Positions 50,151-58,811 of a DNA stretch of 64,000 bases are shown one piece after another. The DNA comes from Serinicoccus profundi (GTDB lineage Bacteria; Actinomycetota; Actinomycetes; Actinomycetales; Dermatophilaceae). Within the stretch, counting starts at the first letter, position 1; each line of letters begins with the position of its first letter. A program made the position numbers and the translations under genes. The notes beneath the pieces are model-generated. The model worked only from the letters and a program-made list of their open reading frames with translations, made no database searches and was not told where the DNA came from. The DNA lies in contig NZ_CP042862.1 of the NCBI RefSeq assembly GCF_008001015.1, forward strand, positions 2,604,001-2,668,000. The letters are read 5' to 3'.

Positions 50151-51839
50151 ATGAATGGCCCTCTGATCGTCCAGTCCGACAAGACCCTGCTCCTCGAGGT
50201 CGACCACCCCGACGCCGAGACGGCGCGGCGCGACATCGCGCCCTTCGCCGAGCTCGAGCGCGCGCCCGAGCACGTGCACACCTACCGCGTCACCCCGCTC
50301 GGCCTGTGGAACGCCCGCGCGGCCGGCCACGACGCAGAGCAGGTCGTACACGCGCTCGTCGAGCACAGCCGCTACCCCGTGCCCCAGGCCCTGCTCGTCG
50401 ACGTCGCCGAGACGATGGCGAGGTATGGCCGGCTCACCCTCACCAAGGAGTCGCTGACCGGGGAGGACGAGCCGGTCCTCGTCCTGCGCACGACCGACCG
50501 CGCCGTGCTCGCAGAAGTGTTGCGGCACAAGAAGATCAGCCCCCTCATCGGCGACCGGGTGGATGAGGACACGGTGCGGGTGCACGCCTCGGAGCGGGGC
50601 CATCTCAAGCAGGAGCTGCTCAAGGTGGGGTGGCCGGCGGAGGACCTCGCCGGCTACGTCGACGGGGAGGCGCACCCGATCGACCTCGACACCACCGACT
50701 GGTCGCTGCGGCCCTACCAGCAGCAGGCGGTCGACGGCTTCTGGGACGGCGGCTCCGGCGTCGTCGTCCTGCCCTGCGGCGCCGGCAAGACCCTCGTCGG
50801 CGCCGGCGCGATGGCCCGCTCCTCGACGACGACCCTCATCCTCGTGACCAACACGGTGAGCGCCCGCCAGTGGCGTGAGGAGCTGCTGCGGCGCACGACG
50901 CTCACCGAGGACGAGATCGGCGAGTACTCCGGCTCCCGCAAGGAGATCCGCCCCGTCACGATCGCGACCTACCAGGTGCTCACCCTCAAACGGAAGGGCA
51001 TCTACCCCCACCTCGACCTGCTCGACGCCCGCGACTGGGGGCTCATCCTCTACGACGAGGTGCACCTGCTGCCGGCGCCGATCTTCCGGATGACCGCCGA
51101 CCTCCAGGCGCGCCGCCGCCTCGGGCTGACCGCGACGCTCGTCCGCGAGGACGGCCGTGAGTCCGACGTCTTCTCCCTCATCGGCCCCAAACGCTTCGAC
51201 GCGCCGTGGAAGGACATCGAGGCGCAGGGCTACATCGCCCCGGCCGACTGCGTCGAGGTGCGGGTGACGATGTCGGAGTCGATGCGGATGGCGTATGCCG
51301 TCGCCGAGCCCGAGGAGCGCTACCGCTTCGCCGCGTGCGCGCCGGCCAAGGACGACGTCGTCGACCGGCTCGTGGAGCGCCACCGGGGCCAGCCGACGCT
51401 GGTCATCGGGCAGTACCTCGACCAGCTCGAGCAGCTCTCCGGGCGGCTCGACGCGCCGCTCATCACCGGTGAGACGACCGTCGCGCAGCGCCAGGAGCTC
51501 TTCCGGCAGTTCCGCGAGGGCGAGATCACGCTCCTGGTGGTGAGCAAGGTCGCCAACTTCTCCATCGACCTGCCCGAGGCCAGCGTCGCGATCCAGGTGT
51601 CCGGCACCTTCGGGTCCCGCCAGGAGGAGGCTCAGCGGCTGGGTCGGGTGCTGCGCCCCAAGGGCGACGGGCGGACCGCCCACTTCTACACCCTCGTCGC
51701 GCGGGACACGGTGGACGCCGAGTTCGCCGCCCACCGCCAGCGCTTCCTCGCCGAGCAGGGCTACGCCTACCGGATCGTGGACGCCGACGACCTCGGCGAG
51801 CTGGCCGAGCTGGGCGCCCCCGGGCAGCCCGGCAGCTGA
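50151..51839 (+). CDS. XPB/Rad25-type DNA repair helicase
   Basis: Superfamily 2 3'-5' DNA helicase of 562 residues. N-terminal damage-recognition-like domain about 1-170, then Walker A LPCGAGKTLVGAG near residue 215, DEVH box LILYDEVHLLPA near 300, LGLTATLVREDG, and motif VI EEAQRLGRVLRPKG near 495. Bacterial XPB homologues occur in actinobacteria and unwind DNA in repair-like processes. Its usual neighbour (Helicase_C_3 protein) is at 34-36 kb here. ATG 50151 is the first in-frame start after the repeats; upstream open frame is repeat-derived. Confidence 0.93.
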   Translation: MNGPLIVQSDKTLLLEVDHPDAETARRDIAPFAELERAPEHVHTYRVTPLGLWNARAAGHDAEQVVHALVEHSRYPVPQALLVDVAETMARYGRLTLTKESLTGEDEPVLVLRTTDRAVLAEVLRHKKISPLIGDRVDEDTVRVHASERGHLKQELLKVGWPAEDLAGYVDGEAHPIDLDTTDWSLRPYQQQAVDGFWDGGSGVVVLPCGAGKTLVGAGAMARSSTTTLILVTNTVSARQWREELLRRTTLTEDEIGEYSGSRKEIRPVTIATYQVLTLKRKGIYPHLDLLDARDWGLILYDEVHLLPAPIFRMTADLQARRRLGLTATLVREDGRESDVFSLIGPKRFDAPWKDIEAQGYIAPADCVEVRVTMSESMRMAYAVAEPEERYRFAACAPAKDDVVDRLVERHRGQPTLVIGQYLDQLEQLSGRLDAPLITGETTVAQRQELFRQFREGEITLLVVSKVANFSIDLPEASVAIQVSGTFGSRQEEAQRLGRVLRPKGDGRTAHFYTLVARDTVDAEFAAHRQRFLAEQGYAYRIVDADDLGELAELGAPGQPGS

Positions 51840-51950
51840 GCAGTCAGGGCCCGGCGGCTCGGCCGTCGGTCCCGCCCACGACGTCGACGATCGGCGACAC
51901 GCGCAGCGAATTCCCAGCAGAACTCCAGACTGCGCCCTCAGGATGGGTGT

Positions 51951-52658
51951 ATGACCGCGAGCCAGACCGAGCCGGAGGCCACGCTCCTCGTCGTTGAGGA
52001 CGAGACCAACATCCGCGAACTGCTGACCACGAGCCTGCGTTTCGCGGGCTTCGCCGTCCACGCCGCCGCGGACGGCCGCGCGGCCCTGCAGCTCTCCGGC
52101 GAGCACGACTTCGACCTCGCCGTGCTCGACATCATGCTCCCGGACATGGACGGCTTCACCGTCACCCGCACCCTTCGCGAGCGTGGCCTGGACCTGCCGA
52201 TCGTCTTCCTCACCGCCAAGGACTCCCTCGACGACAAGATCAAGGGGCTCACCGTCGGCGGTGACGACTACGTCACCAAGCCGTTCAGCCTCGAGGAGGT
52301 CGTGGCCCGCATCCGCGCCGTGCTGCGCCGGACCCGGGTGGCCGACGAGGACGACGACCACGCCCTGCGGGTGGCCGACCTGGAGCTCGACGAGGACAGC
52401 CACGAGGTGCGCCGGGCCGGCAAGGTCATCGAGGTCTCCCCCACCGAGTTCAAGCTGCTGCGCTACCTCATGCTCAACCCCGGCCGGGTGCTGTCCAAGA
52501 GCCAGATCCTCGACCACGTGTGGGACTACGACTTCCGCGGCGAGATGAACATCGTCGAGTCCTACATCTCCTACCTGCGCCGCAAGATCGACGTCGTCGG
52601 CGAGCCGCTGATCCACACCAAGCGCGGCGTCGGCTACGTCCTGCGCGAGCCGCGCTGA
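51951..52658 (+). CDS. OmpR-family response regulator
   Basis: 235-residue transcription factor. Receiver domain with acidic pair EDE near residue 16, phospho-acceptor Asp in VLDIMLPDMDG near 60, and the conserved lysine in DDYVTKPFS near 110. Winged-helix DNA-binding domain from ~140 ends with the recognition-helix region NIVESYISYLRRKID. It precedes the histidine kinase by 16 bases and the HtrA gene follows, so it probably controls an envelope-stress type set. Confidence 0.92.
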   Translation: MTASQTEPEATLLVVEDETNIRELLTTSLRFAGFAVHAAADGRAALQLSGEHDFDLAVLDIMLPDMDGFTVTRTLRERGLDLPIVFLTAKDSLDDKIKGLTVGGDDYVTKPFSLEEVVARIRAVLRRTRVADEDDDHALRVADLELDEDSHEVRRAGKVIEVSPTEFKLLRYLMLNPGRVLSKSQILDHVWDYDFRGEMNIVESYISYLRRKIDVVGEPLIHTKRGVGYVLREPR

Positions 52659-52674
52659 GCGGCATACCCGCTCC

Positions 52675-54165
52675 GTGCTGCACCACCTGCGCCGCGCCGC
52701 CTACACCAAGCTCCACGGGCTGTCCCTGACCCGACGCCTGGTGACGGTGCTCGTGCTCCTCGTGCTCGCCGCCTACCTCCTCACCACCTCGGTGACGATC
52801 ACCATGCTCCGCGGCTACCTCGTCGACCGGGTCGACACCGACCTGGAGACCTACATCTCCCCGCTGGCCGAGCGCGTCTCGGCCCAGCTCCTCGAGGAGG
52901 CGACCGGGCAGCAGGACACCAGCGCCGAGCTGTGGCTGCCGCCGAACTCCTACTACATCCTCGTCACGCCACTGGACGACGAGGCGCGGCCCGTCTCGCT
53001 CACCTCCCGCGGCATGAACGACACCCCGGACCTCACCCGGGTCGCGCTCGACGACGAGCGGCTCGGCGAGACCTTCACCGTCGGCAGCGCGGAGGGCGGC
53101 GGCACCTGGCGCGTGCTCGCGCTTCCGCTCAAGGGTGACGGCGGCCTGCTCTCCGGGACGATCGCCGTTGCGCTGCCGCTCGACGAGGTCGACAGCACCA
53201 CCCGGCAGCTGGCCTTCCTCACCGTCGTCATCGGCCTGACGACGATGATCGTCGTGGGGGTGCTCGGGTGGTTCGCGGTGCGCCGCGCCTTCCGCCCGCT
53301 GACCCGGATGGAGGACACCGCCGCCGCGATCGCCCAGGGCGACCTCACCCGCCGCATCCCCCCGCCCGGCGCCCGGGACGAGGTGGGCTCGCTCTCGGAG
53401 TCGCTCAACGGGATGCTCGCCCGCATCGAGCACTCCTTCGCCGTCCGCGAGGCCTCCGAGCAGCGGATGCGCGACTTCGTGGCCGACGCCTCGCACGAGC
53501 TGCGCACCCCGCTCGCGACGGTCAAGGGGTATGCCGAGCTGCACCGTTTCGGGGCGATGACCCAGCCCGAGGACGTCGCCGGGGCGATGCGCCGGATCGA
53601 GGACGAGGCGACGCGGATGACGCGCCTGGTGGAGGACCTCCTGACGCTGACCCGCTGGGACTCCCAGCCTCAGATGGCCCCCACCAAGGTGGACCTGACC
53701 GTGCTGGCCTCCGACGTCGTCCAGGACGCGCGGGTCCGTGCCCCGGACCGGTCGGTGCGGCTCGTGCCGCTCGCCGATGCCCTCCCCGGGACCGCGCCGG
53801 TCGTCGTCGGGGAGGACGGTGCGCTGCGCCAGGTGCTCACCAACCTCGTGGCCAACGCCCTGGCCCACACCCCCGCCGGGACGGCCGTCGAGGTGGCCGT
53901 CGGCCGCGTGGACGGGACCGTCGTCGTCGAGGTCCGCGACCACGGCACCGGGCTCGACCCGGACACCGCCGGGCGCGTCTTCGAGCGGTTCTACCGCGCC
54001 GACAAGTCGCGCAGCCGGGCCTCCGGAGGCACCGGCCTCGGGCTCGCGATCGTGGCCGCGATCGTGGGCCGGCACCGCGGCTCGGTGCGCCACTCCCCCA
54101 CCCCCGGCGGTGGGGCGACCTTCCGGGTCGAGCTGCCGGCCGACCCGCGTCCAGCGGATTCATAG
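52675..54165 (+). CDS. Sensor histidine kinase
   Basis: 496-residue membrane kinase. Transmembrane segments about 22-45 and 178-200 flank an extracytoplasmic sensor of ~130 residues; HAMP about 200-255; H-box FVADASHELRTPLATVKGY near residue 270; N-box NLVANALAHTP, G1 RDHGTGLDPDTAG and G2 GGTGLGLAIVAAI in the ATPase domain. Partner of the response regulator. GTG 52675 follows a GGCATACCCG word and has no Shine-Dalgarno sequence. Confidence 0.92.
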   Translation: MLHHLRRAAYTKLHGLSLTRRLVTVLVLLVLAAYLLTTSVTITMLRGYLVDRVDTDLETYISPLAERVSAQLLEEATGQQDTSAELWLPPNSYYILVTPLDDEARPVSLTSRGMNDTPDLTRVALDDERLGETFTVGSAEGGGTWRVLALPLKGDGGLLSGTIAVALPLDEVDSTTRQLAFLTVVIGLTTMIVVGVLGWFAVRRAFRPLTRMEDTAAAIAQGDLTRRIPPPGARDEVGSLSESLNGMLARIEHSFAVREASEQRMRDFVADASHELRTPLATVKGYAELHRFGAMTQPEDVAGAMRRIEDEATRMTRLVEDLLTLTRWDSQPQMAPTKVDLTVLASDVVQDARVRAPDRSVRLVPLADALPGTAPVVVGEDGALRQVLTNLVANALAHTPAGTAVEVAVGRVDGTVVVEVRDHGTGLDPDTAGRVFERFYRADKSRSRASGGTGLGLAIVAAIVGRHRGSVRHSPTPGGGATFRVELPADPRPADS

Positions 54166-54210
54166 GAGACACCCAGGCTGTGCCGACCTGAGGGTGATTG
54201 CATCGGCACC

Positions 54211-55536
54211 ATGACCACCCCACAGCACGACCCGCAGGACCTCGCCTCCGGCCGGCAGCACCCCACGCCCGGGTACCCCGCCGGCACGACCGGTCCCCAG
54301 CGCGACGGCGACCCCACCGGACCGGTCCCCACCGATGCGACCGCGCCCGTGCCCGCGCAGACCTCCACCGTGGCTGCACCGTCCACGCCCCGCCCCCGCG
54401 AGCGCCGACGCTACGGCGACATCGCCGTGGCCAGCGTGCTCGCGGCGCTGCTCGCCTCCGGCGGCACCTTCGCCGCGGTGGAGCTCGCCGGTGACGACAC
54501 CAGCACGCAGAGCTCCAGCGCCGAGCAGGGTGCGGGCGAGCAGGCCAGCGGCGACGCCCGCGGCACCACCGTGTCCCTCACCGGCGAGCAGGACTGGGCC
54601 TCCATCGCCGAGGCCGTCACGCCGAGCACCGTCTCCATCTCGGTGGCCGGGATGGGCGGGGAGGGCTCCGGCTCCGGCGTCGTCTGGGACGACCAGGGGC
54701 ACATCGTCACCAACGCGCACGTCGTGGAGGGGGCCCAGCAGGTGCAGGTCATGGTGCCCGGCGGACGGTCCTACCCCGCCGACGTCGTGGGCTCCGACCC
54801 CTCCAGCGACCTGGCCGTCCTGCAGCTGGAGACGGTGCCCGACGACCTCACCCCGATCGCGGTCGGGGACGACTCGGCGCTGGGCGTCGGCGACCCGGTG
54901 ATGGCGGTCGGCAACCCCCTGGGCCTGTCCGGCACGGTGACCACCGGCATCGTCAGCGCCCTGGACCGACCGGTCACCACTCAGGGATCCAACGGCAACC
55001 CGGCCGACCCCAACGCCGCGGTCTACACCAACGCCATCCAGACCTCGGCCGCCATCAATCCCGGCAACTCCGGCGGTGCGCTCGTCAACGCCGCGGGCGA
55101 GCTCGTCGGCATCAACTCCTCCATCGCCTCGCTCTCCTCCGGCGCCACCGGGCAGAGCGGCTCGATCGGCATCGGCTTCGCCATCCCCTCGGGCAAGGTG
55201 CAGCTCATCGCCGACCAGCTCATCGAGACCGGCACCGCGACCCACGCCTTCCTCGGGGTGGGCCTCGATGACGCGCAGGCCGAGGTGGACGGTGCCGTGC
55301 TCACCGGGGCCGCGGTCACCCAGGTCGAGACCGGCTCGCCCGCCGACGGGGCCGGCCTGCAGTCCGGCGACCTCATCGTCGGCATCGACGACGAGCAGAT
55401 CACCAGCGCCACCGCCCTCATCGGCCAGGTCCGCGAGCGCGGCGCCGGTGACGAGGCCCGCGTCGCCTACATCCGTGACGGCGAGCGCGCCGAGGTCACG
55501 GTCACCCTCACCACCCGGCCGGACGAGGAGGGCTGA
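54211..55536 (+). CDS. HtrA/DegP-type trypsin-PDZ serine protease
   Basis: 441-residue surface protease. A Pro/Thr-rich cytoplasmic N-terminus of about 70 residues is followed by one membrane helix (IAVASVLAALLASGGTFAAVEL) and the protease domain with catalytic His in HIVTNAHVVEGA, Asp in DPSSDLAVLQLE and Ser in NPGNSGGALVN, then a single PDZ domain from about 345 (GSPADGAGLQSGDLIVGI). Immediately downstream of the two-component genes, whose regulator likely controls it; HtrA proteases degrade misfolded envelope proteins. Confidence 0.93.
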   Translation: MTTPQHDPQDLASGRQHPTPGYPAGTTGPQRDGDPTGPVPTDATAPVPAQTSTVAAPSTPRPRERRRYGDIAVASVLAALLASGGTFAAVELAGDDTSTQSSSAEQGAGEQASGDARGTTVSLTGEQDWASIAEAVTPSTVSISVAGMGGEGSGSGVVWDDQGHIVTNAHVVEGAQQVQVMVPGGRSYPADVVGSDPSSDLAVLQLETVPDDLTPIAVGDDSALGVGDPVMAVGNPLGLSGTVTTGIVSALDRPVTTQGSNGNPADPNAAVYTNAIQTSAAINPGNSGGALVNAAGELVGINSSIASLSSGATGQSGSIGIGFAIPSGKVQLIADQLIETGTATHAFLGVGLDDAQAEVDGAVLTGAAVTQVETGSPADGAGLQSGDLIVGIDDEQITSATALIGQVRERGAGDEARVAYIRDGERAEVTVTLTTRPDEEG

Positions 55537-55624
55537 GGGTCAGCGGGCCGGCGCGGGCCGGCGCGGGTCGGTGCGCGTCGGGCCCAGCTCGGGGGCCTTC
55601 CAGCCGCCCACTGTCGGCCGGTTG

Positions 55625-55700
55625 GTCCACTGTCGTCCGCGATGTCATCTGTCGGCCTCCTCGAGGAGGCTGACAGATGACATCGCGGCTGATAGTTCAC
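55625..55700. repeat. Long hairpin of 19-bp units around CCTCGAGG (family B)
   Basis: Convergent gap between htrA-like and ABC-F genes. Units such as CCGCGATGTCATCTGTCGG and the inverse CTGACAGATGACATCGCGG face each other across CCTCGAGG; 35-base arms match at about 29 positions, including 17 in a row. A third plus-oriented unit begins near 55618. It probably acts as a bidirectional terminator. Confidence 0.8.
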
Positions 55701-55716
55701 GGCGCGGCGTACGCCC

Positions 55717-57420
55717 TCACCGGGACCGGTCGACCCGGCCCTCGTCCCAGACCGGGGCGCTGCTCTCGCGGACCGTGCCGTCGGCGCCGAAGACGACGAA
55801 GCGGTCGAAGGAGGAGGCGAACCAGCGGTCGTGGGTGACCGCCAGGACCGTCCCCTCGAAGGCCTCCAGCCCGTCCTGCAGCGCCTCGGCCGAGTGCAGG
55901 TCGAGGTTGTCCGTGGGCTCGTCGAGCAGCAGCAGGGTCGCGCCGGACAGCTCCAGTAGGAGGATCTGGAAACGCGCCTGCTGCCCGCCCGACAGCGAGT
56001 CGAAGCGCTGCTCACCGGCCCGGGCCAGCTCGTAGCGGTCCAGCACCCGCGACGCCTCCTCCCGCGGCAGCCCGCGCCGGTGCTCATCGCCCCGGTGCAG
56101 GATCTCCAGCAGGGTCCGACCGACGAGGCTCGGGTGGTCGTGGGTCTGGGCGAACCACCCTGGCCGCACCCGTGCGCCGAGCCGGGCCACGCCAGTATGC
56201 GCCACCGGCGCCGGCACGACGTCGCCGACCGGGCGGTGCTCGGTCTCGGGGTCGCTGCCGCCCGCGGCCAGCAGCCGCAGGAAGTGCGACTTGCCCGAGC
56301 CGTTGGACCCCAGGACGGCGACGCGGTCGCCGTACCAGACCTCCAGGTCGACCGGCCTCATCAGCCCGGTCAGCTCCAGCCCCTCGCAGATCACCGCGCG
56401 CTTGGCCGTGCGCCCGCCCCGCAGCCGCATCGTCACCCGCTGCTCCTGCGCCACCACCTCCGGCGGCCCGGCCTCCTCGAACCGGCGCAACCGGGTCTGG
56501 GCGGCGTGGTACTGGCTGGCCATGTCGGCGTTGTAGGCCGCCTTGGCCTTGTAGCGCAGCATGAGGTCGCGCAGCTTGGCGTGCTCCTCGTCCCAGCGCC
56601 GCCGTGCTTCCTCCAGCCGGTCGTTGCGCTGCTGCCGCGCCTGGTGCCAGGTCGTGAAGCTGCCGGGGTGCACCCACAGCGTGCTGCCGGCCCCACCGGG
56701 CTCGAGCGTCGCGACCCGGGTCGCCACCTGCGCCAGCAGCTCGCGGTCGTGGCTGACGAGCAACACCGTCTTGGGGCTGGCCCGCAGCGCCTCCTCCAGC
56801 CAGCGCTTGGCCGGCACGTCGAGGTAGTTGTCCGGCTCGTCCAGCAGCAGCACCTCGTCCGGCCCGCGCAGCAGCGCCTCCAGCGCCAGCCGCTTCTGCT
56901 CCCCGCCGGACAGGGCCTGGGTGCTGCGCCACTGGGCGCGCTCGAACGGCATACCGAGCGCGGCGACCGTGCAGACGTCCCACGCCGTCTCCTGCTCGTA
57001 GCCGCCGACATCGGCCCAGTCCGCGAGCGCCTGCGCGTAGGCGAGCTGGGCGGGTTCGTCGTCGACCTCCATCATCGCCAGCTCGGTCGCCTCCAGCGCC
57101 TGCGCCGCGGCGCGGATCCGCGGCGGCGCGACCGAGACCAGCAGGTCCCGCACCGTCGGCGCGCTCTCCCCCGGAGCGACGTCGCGGCCCATCGTCCCGA
57201 TGAACTGCGCCATCACTCCCAGGCCGCCACCACGCGAGATCGAGCCCTCGTGCGGGCGCAGCTGGTCGGCCACGATCCGCAGCAGCGTGGTCTTGCCGCT
57301 GCCGTTGGGCCCGACGAGAGCCACCCGCGCACCCTCGCCGACGCGCAGGCTGACGTCGTGCAGCAGCGGGCGGCCGTCGGGCAGGTGGAAGCCCACCCCG
57401 GCGATCTCGACGTGTCCCAT
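55717..57420 (-). CDS. ABC-F family ATPase
   Basis: Soluble tandem-ABC protein (567 residues) of the kind that acts on the ribosome (EttA/antibiotic resistance group). Half 1: GPNGSGKTTLL, LSGGEQKRLALE, LLLDEPDNYLD. Half 2: [35 protein letters not shown]. The linker (about 265-320) is Arg/Lys/Glu-rich and long, as in ribosome-acting members. There are no membrane segments. ATG 57420 is chosen because the frame upstream lacks conserved sequence. Whether it gives resistance or works in translation quality control cannot be decided. Confidence 0.88.
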   Translation of the reverse strand: MGHVEIAGVGFHLPDGRPLLHDVSLRVGEGARVALVGPNGSGKTTLLRIVADQLRPHEGSISRGGGLGVMAQFIGTMGRDVAPGESAPTVRDLLVSVAPPRIRAAAQALEATELAMMEVDDEPAQLAYAQALADWADVGGYEQETAWDVCTVAALGMPFERAQWRSTQALSGGEQKRLALEALLRGPDEVLLLDEPDNYLDVPAKRWLEEALRASPKTVLLVSHDRELLAQVATRVATLEPGGAGSTLWVHPGSFTTWHQARQQRNDRLEEARRRWDEEHAKLRDLMLRYKAKAAYNADMASQYHAAQTRLRRFEEAGPPEVVAQEQRVTMRLRGGRTAKRAVICEGLELTGLMRPVDLEVWYGDRVAVLGSNGSGKSHFLRLLAAGGSDPETEHRPVGDVVPAPVAHTGVARLGARVRPGWFAQTHDHPSLVGRTLLEILHRGDEHRRGLPREEASRVLDRYELARAGEQRFDSLSGGQQARFQILLLELSGATLLLLDEPTDNLDLHSAEALQDGLEAFEGTVLAVTHDRWFASSFDRFVVFGADGTVRESSAPVWDEGRVDRSR

Positions 57421-57572
57421 GGGTCCATTGTCAGGGCTGGGGTATGCCGCCCCTACCGGTTTTCGCGGCCCGTGGGAGGCGACGAGATGCCACCGCGACA
57501 GCCCGGCATTGATACCTTGACGTCTGCGTGCGTCCAGCCCCGTCACGCCCCCCGACGTTCTAGGAGTCACCC

Positions 57573-58790
57573 GTGAAGATCGCTGTGCTCGGCGGTGACG
57601 GTTTCTGCGGCTGGCCCGCGGCGCTGCACCTGTCGGACCTCGGCCACGACGTGGTCATCGTCGACAATCTCATCCGGCGGCGGATCGACGAGGAGCTCGG
57701 GGCCTCCTCGCTCACCCCGATCGCGAGCCCGCAGGAGCGCCTCGACGCGTGGGCCGAGGTCGGCGGCCGACCGATGGAGTTCGTCGAGCTGGACCTCGCG
57801 CAGGACTACGACGGCCTGCTCGCCTTCCTGGTGTCCGCGCGGCCGGACGCCGTCGTGCACTTCGCCGAGCAGCGCTCCGCGCCCTACTCGATGAAGTCGC
57901 CGGGGCACAAGCGCTACACCGTCGACAACAACACCAACGCGACCCACAACGTGCTGTGCGCGCTCGTCGAGAGCGGGCTCGACGCGCACCTGGTCCACCT
58001 CGGCACCATGGGCGTCTACGGCTACGGCACGGCCGGTATGGCGATCCCCGAGGGCTACCTCGACGTCGAGATCGCCGGGGACGACGGCACGCGGGTGGAG
58101 CAGCAGATCCTCTACCCCACCAACCCGGGGTCGATCTACCACATGACGAAGTGCCTGGACCAGCAGCTCTTCGCCTACTACGCCAAGAACGACGCGCTGC
58201 GGATCACCGACCTGCACCAGGGCATCATCTGGGGCACCCACACGGAGCAGACGGTGCGCGACGAGCGGCTCATCAACCGCTTCGACTACGACGGCGACTA
58301 CGGCACGGTGCTCAACCGCTTCCTCATGCAGGCGGCGGTCGGCTACCCGCTCACCGTGCACGGCACCGGCGGCCAGACCCGCGCCTTCATCCACATCCGC
58401 GACATGGTCCGCTGCGTGCAGATCGCCCTGGAGAACCCGCCCACCGCCGGTGACCGGGTCAAGATCTTCAACCAGATGACGCAGACCCACCGGGTGCGCG
58501 ACCTCGCCGAGCTCGTCGCCCGGATCAGCGACGCCGAGGTCGAGCTGGTCCCCAACCCGCGCCACGAGGCGGCCGAGAACGAGCTGCACGTGCACAACGA
58601 GACCTTCCTCGACCTCGGGCTCGAGCCGACGCTGCTCGAGGAGGGCCTGCTCATGGAGGTCGAGGACGTCGCCCGGCGCTACGCCGACCGGGCCGACCTC
58701 GAGAAGATCCCCTGCACGTCCACCTGGACCCGCGCCCAGCAGGCCGGCGTGCCCGCCTCCCGCGGCTCTTCCGTCGAACGCACGGCCTGA
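57573..58790 (+). CDS. sqdB: UDP-sulfoquinovose synthase (SQD1/SqdB type)
   Basis: Short-chain dehydrogenase-like enzyme converting UDP-glucose and sulfite to UDP-sulfoquinovose, the head group donor of the sulfolipid SQDG. 405 residues. The N-terminus (GGDGFCGWPAALHLSDLGHD), the IVDNLIRRR segment, the SLTPI element and RSAPYSMKS closely follow SQD1; the catalytic YxxxK is in YHMTK near residue 190 with the conserved Thr in LGTMGVYGYGT. GTG 57573 follows TAGGAG. The next gene, 21 bases away, is the matching glycosyltransferase. Confidence 0.9.
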   Translation: MKIAVLGGDGFCGWPAALHLSDLGHDVVIVDNLIRRRIDEELGASSLTPIASPQERLDAWAEVGGRPMEFVELDLAQDYDGLLAFLVSARPDAVVHFAEQRSAPYSMKSPGHKRYTVDNNTNATHNVLCALVESGLDAHLVHLGTMGVYGYGTAGMAIPEGYLDVEIAGDDGTRVEQQILYPTNPGSIYHMTKCLDQQLFAYYAKNDALRITDLHQGIIWGTHTEQTVRDERLINRFDYDGDYGTVLNRFLMQAAVGYPLTVHGTGGQTRAFIHIRDMVRCVQIALENPPTAGDRVKIFNQMTQTHRVRDLAELVARISDAEVELVPNPRHEAAENELHVHNETFLDLGLEPTLLEEGLLMEVEDVARRYADRADLEKIPCTSTWTRAQQAGVPASRGSSVERTA

Positions 58791-58811
58791 GCCGGGCGAC
58801 GGCATACCCGC

